From Thermoactinomyces sp. DSM 45892 (lineage in GTDB: Bacteria; Bacillota; Bacilli; Thermoactinomycetales; Thermoactinomycetaceae): DNA of 64,000 nt. Numbering within the stretch: position 1 is the first letter of the stretch; each line of letters begins with the position of its first letter. The stretch spans positions 1-64,000 of the forward strand of contig NZ_FNPL01000009.1 of the NCBI RefSeq assembly GCF_900107305.1. Reading direction: 5' to 3'. The translations under genes and the position numbers were made by a program. Shown here piece by piece: positions 61,481 to 64,000 of this stretch. The notes under the pieces were generated by a model that saw nothing but the letters and a program-made list of their open reading frames with translations, was not told where the DNA came from and did no database searches.

Positions 61481-61907
61481 CAGTCGCTTCCGCTGTTCCA
61501 CTTGCACCAAATTGTTGATACTACTGATGTTTCCAAATATTCCTATCCTATGTCCTATTTTTACACGTATCTTTGTACCCCATATTGAAATCAACCAACT
61601 AGATTTTATTTGGTTTTTTATTTGGAGAACAGCAATCTACTAAGCTATTAAAATCAATTTTAAGGGGTCTAGCGCCCTTGTGTTGGGGTTTTATGATGGT
61701 AGGTAATGTATTAGTACCGATTCGTCCATACATGACTAACGTCCCTAGTCTCACAATCCCTTTGATACCAAGCATTTTAAAAAATGGATAGGAAAAAAGT
61801 ATTATATTTTTTTAAAAATTGTGAAGGTATTATGATTTTTATGTCGAATTCTATATATAAGGAGTTCAAAATTAATCCTTACATACCATTTTTAGGGGGA
61901 TTTTGAA
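61481..61907. other. AT-rich non-coding stretch
   Basis: No gene is seen in about 430 bp. A weak hairpin AACCAA/TTGGTT with TTTTTT lies near 61593-61618. The final 120 bp are very AT-rich and probably hold the promoter of the secreted-protein gene. Confidence 0.4.
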
Positions 61908-62348
61908 ATGAAAAGAAAGCAAAAGATTCTAGGATTCGGTGTAGCATCTCTCATGTTTGGCATGATGGCCTTACCGATGGTGGCTTTAGCTAACTCATCA
62001 TCATGGGAGTTTTACATGGATAGGGCCGAAGTGAACGGAGACAAAAATAAAGAGTACCATTATATGAATGCTGGCAATATGAAGCTTTCGGGAAGCGTAA
62101 ATATTGATTCATACGCAAACGGAAACCTCAAAATCCAAACTCTTAATTTCACTGTCAAAGAATGGGTTGATTGGTCCCCTGATCGGCTAGTTGGAAAGAC
62201 AAGTGTCACTCCTTCGAAAAGTGACAGAAGAAGCGTATCGGCCACATTTGGTAAACAGAAGCAGGGAAAGTACTACATTGTTGTCGCAAAACAGAAAGAT
62301 GATGACGGGTACAATATCAGTGGATACGGGGACCTAATAACAAACTAA
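61908..62348 (+). CDS. Secreted small protein (146 aa)
   Basis: Signal peptide MKRKQKILGFGVASLMFGMM through ALPMVALA, then a beta-rich 115-residue mature part (SSWEFYMDRAEVNGDK, GKYYIVVAKQKDDDGYNISG). TAGGGGGA precedes the ATG. No family is recognised. It may be a secreted effector or colony-specific factor. Confidence 0.65.
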   Translation: MKRKQKILGFGVASLMFGMMALPMVALANSSSWEFYMDRAEVNGDKNKEYHYMNAGNMKLSGSVNIDSYANGNLKIQTLNFTVKEWVDWSPDRLVGKTSVTPSKSDRRSVSATFGKQKQGKYYIVVAKQKDDDGYNISGYGDLITN

Positions 62349-62356
62349 TATTTCAA

Positions 62357-62396
62357 CAAAGTGCAGTCTCTCTTCATAGAGCTGCACTTTGTTTTT
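62357..62396 (+). terminator. Terminator of the secreted-protein gene
   Basis: AAAGTGCAG pairs with CTGCACTTT, and GTTTTT follows. Confidence 0.75.
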
Positions 62397-62417
62397 AAAA
62401 AATGGAGGGGGATATAA

Positions 62418-63107
62418 ATGTATCGTTTGTATGTATTAATCACACTTTTTTTGTTGTTTGGTTATTCCTTTTGGTTCATGTATACGCTTGATCATGATGA
62501 TGCATATAGGCTTGGATATAGCTTATCTTTATTCGATTTACCTGTGTTGGTCCCTACAGTAGGGATATTGGGACTATGCTTAGTTCATCTCCGAAAAAGA
62601 AGCTCAAAGAGTGCTGCCTATTTATTTTGTTTCACGACTTTCTATGTCTATATGATGGGGGTTGCTCACTACTCACTCTTTCCTATCACTGTTGACCCTA
62701 ATCTAGGAGAGATTGATATATCATCATCAATCAATCTTAATCCAATCAAAATCGAATCATGGCAGTATCTGATTAGTGGACAGGTGTTGTTGAACATCTT
62801 AATGACGACTCCCTTTGGTTTGGGAATATCTTATGTAAAAGAACTGAATACAAGACAAGTGTTAATGTGGGGATTCCTATTCTGCTTTCTGATTGAGTTT
62901 ATCCAACTGGTTCTGCTTTGGAGCTTACAAGACACTACCTTTAAAATCGATATAATTGATTTGATTTGTAATTTTGCAGGTGTGTGTGTTGGGTACGGTA
63001 TATTCTGGACAATTTCACATCTAGAAGTTCATAGGGAACTATATAACCAAATTCACATGGATCGAAGGTATGCCAGTATTTCCAATCAGGAACAAATGAA
63101 GAGTTAA
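62418..63107 (+). CDS. VanZ-family membrane protein
   Basis: 229 residues with about six hydrophobic segments. VLLNILMTTPFGLGISYV, FLFCFLIEFIQLVLLW and DIIDLICNFAGVCVGYG are the VanZ core motifs (IE-x-x-Q and D-x-x-x-N). GGAGGGGG precedes the ATG. Members can raise teicoplanin tolerance; others have unknown roles. It is the intact relative of the broken gene at 30775. Confidence 0.75.
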   Translation: MYRLYVLITLFLLFGYSFWFMYTLDHDDAYRLGYSLSLFDLPVLVPTVGILGLCLVHLRKRSSKSAAYLFCFTTFYVYMMGVAHYSLFPITVDPNLGEIDISSSINLNPIKIESWQYLISGQVLLNILMTTPFGLGISYVKELNTRQVLMWGFLFCFLIEFIQLVLLWSLQDTTFKIDIIDLICNFAGVCVGYGIFWTISHLEVHRELYNQIHMDRRYASISNQEQMKS

Positions 63108-63120
63108 TTCCCTGAAACAG

Positions 63121-63171
63121 TAAAAAAGGCTAAACTCCCCATTGAATTAATGGATAGTTAGCCTTTTTTAT
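63121..63171. terminator. Bidirectional terminator
   Basis: AAAAAAGGCTAA-ACT pairs with AGT-TAGCCTTTTTT, enclosing CCAT/ATGG. It lies between the convergent VanZ gene and the partial gene. Confidence 0.8.
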
Positions 63172-63177
63172 ATCAAA

Positions 63178-64000
63178 CTATTGTTTATTATTTTTCGACA
63201 AGGAAAGTATTTCATTGGTGAGTGTATGCAATGCGTTAATGTCTTTTTCGACTTCACGGACCTTTTCTAATCTTTCTGGTAAAACTAGCTTTTGCTTATA
63301 TACTTCTACTTCCTGTTCAAAGAAGGAAATCGCCTTCAATTGCTCTGTATACGATTGAATGGTGGACGCTTTTTCCTTTTTATCCAGTATAGACCATGTA
63401 AAACTTAATTCTTTATGTTGCTTTTTTGTGCTGTCCAATTGATCTCGTACTAACTCGGACACTGTATCGAATGTTAAAGAATCGGCGTATTCCAACAGTT
63501 CCTTTTTGCGCTCTGATGTTAAATGAATGTACATATGTAAGAGACGGCCTGAATCATCCGGGTTTATGTTGTCTACGGCTTCGAATAACCGTTCTAATCT
63601 TTCGCCATCTATCAACTGGCCATCTTCTGTAGAAAGCCATTCGAGAATGCCGGAAATCCTCATTTCCTCTGCCTTATTGTGAATGATGGACATAATCTTC
63701 CCAAGTAAGATAGGATCGTTCTGCATTTCTGCTACTAGAACGAGAGGGGGAAAGTTATATTGGTTTTCATCAAATACAGCTTTTAGGCATTGGATGTACT
63801 CTTCTGGTACGACAATTTCTTCCTCTTCTTCGACTAATTGATCGGGAGCAGAAGCTTCTGACGGATCAAATAGAGCTTGTACCATTTGGTCCCCAAACTC
63901 CCGTCCCATTGAAAGACAAGTACCAACGTATGTATCAAAAAATCCTTCGACGATTGCGTTTTGCTCGTTGGTGAGGAAGCGGTTCTTTGCTTTTTTTATT
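63178..64000 (-). CDS. Acidic helical protein, continues past the right edge
   Basis: The minus frame is open from the window edge (KKAKNRFLTNEQNAIVEGFF... ) to its stop at 63178, at least 273 codons. It is all-helical and acidic (LVEEEEEIVVPEEYIQCL), with a C-terminal coiled coil. Its N-terminus lies outside the window. No family is recognised. Confidence 0.6.
   Translation of the reverse strand, partial: IKKAKNRFLTNEQNAIVEGFFDTYVGTCLSMGREFGDQMVQALFDPSEASAPDQLVEEEEEIVVPEEYIQCLKAVFDENQYNFPPLVLVAEMQNDPILLGKIMSIIHNKAEEMRISGILEWLSTEDGQLIDGERLERLFEAVDNINPDDSGRLLHMYIHLTSERKKELLEYADSLTFDTVSELVRDQLDSTKKQHKELSFTWSILDKKEKASTIQSYTEQLKAISFFEQEVEVYKQKLVLPERLEKVREVEKDINALHTLTNEILSLSKNNKQ

Noticed and set aside
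1..64000. tRNA or rRNA genes
   Set aside because: No cloverleaf or rRNA-like conserved stretch was recognised by reading; a covariance search would be needed to be certain.

Overview
The window looks like part of a large mobile replicon, probably a conjugative plasmid or plasmid-prophage hybrid, of a Gram-positive Bacillota host, most likely Bacillales. The reasons are strong GGAGG ribosome sites, frequent TTG and GTG starts, Tcp-type conjugation proteins, and NucB, VanZ, TcaA and amidase_6 families. No rRNA, tRNA or chromosomal housekeeping gene was seen. Family and genus cannot be fixed from sequence alone.

Layout. 1-3000: small genes, an IncQ/MobQ-type oriT and a MobA/MobL relaxase. 3000-3860: non-coding DNA opening with seven exact-period 12-bp repeats. 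3868-16431 (minus): one conjugation (type IV secretion) operon reading from a LysM protein through TcpC, TcpD, TcpE, VirB4, VirB6-like, VirB8-like and a wall hydrolase to a VirD4-type coupling ATPase and a replication-relaxation protein. It has a clear promoter and a structured leader of about 270 nt. 16769-20091: a regulator with an internal duplication, a ParA operon flanked by CCTGTAA-N8-TTACAGG sites, and a membrane-anchored HTH protein whose gene carries 29 TGGAG/CTCCA pentamers. 20238-23499 (minus): about ten small zinc-ribbon/HNH genes, tightly overlapped. 23600-29300: XRE regulator, winged-helix initiator with palindromic iterons inside its gene (likely origin), full DnaB plus a DnaB lacking its N-terminal domain, NucB nuclease, VbhA-like antitoxin and ParB-like protein. 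29300-38800: cargo (amidase_6, broken VanZ, TcaA-like, DUF559, PemK/MazF with AbrB antitoxin, serine resolvase and small genes).

39291-54657 is a siphovirus head-tail-lysis cassette: HK97 portal, protease and capsid, connectors, tail proteins with a programmed -1 frameshift, tape measure, tail fibre region, holin and endolysin. No terminase or integrase was seen anywhere in the window. 54733-60988 holds a second, divergent module: a soluble HerA/FtsK-type ATPase, a second replication-relaxation protein, three tiny membrane proteins, two genes that seem to use ATC and ATT start codons, and a ribbon-helix-helix protein. Three promoters of this module have the palindrome TTTGATATCAAA or a near copy exactly in the -35/-10 spacer, in arrays of exactly 20-bp period. 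A direct repeat of about 105 bp (38750 and 61030) brackets the whole phage plus ATPase segment, and the right copy lies in an array of TTATCGGACAT-like motifs. 61908-64000: a secreted protein, an intact VanZ protein and a partial gene leaving the window.

Main inference: a replicating, transferable element carrying one complete Tcp-like conjugation system and a separately regulated capsid-plus-translocase segment. The second ATPase/relaxation module next to terminase-less phage genes, its shared operator, and the TGGAG cluster in a membrane HTH gene are the best candidates for undescribed biology.
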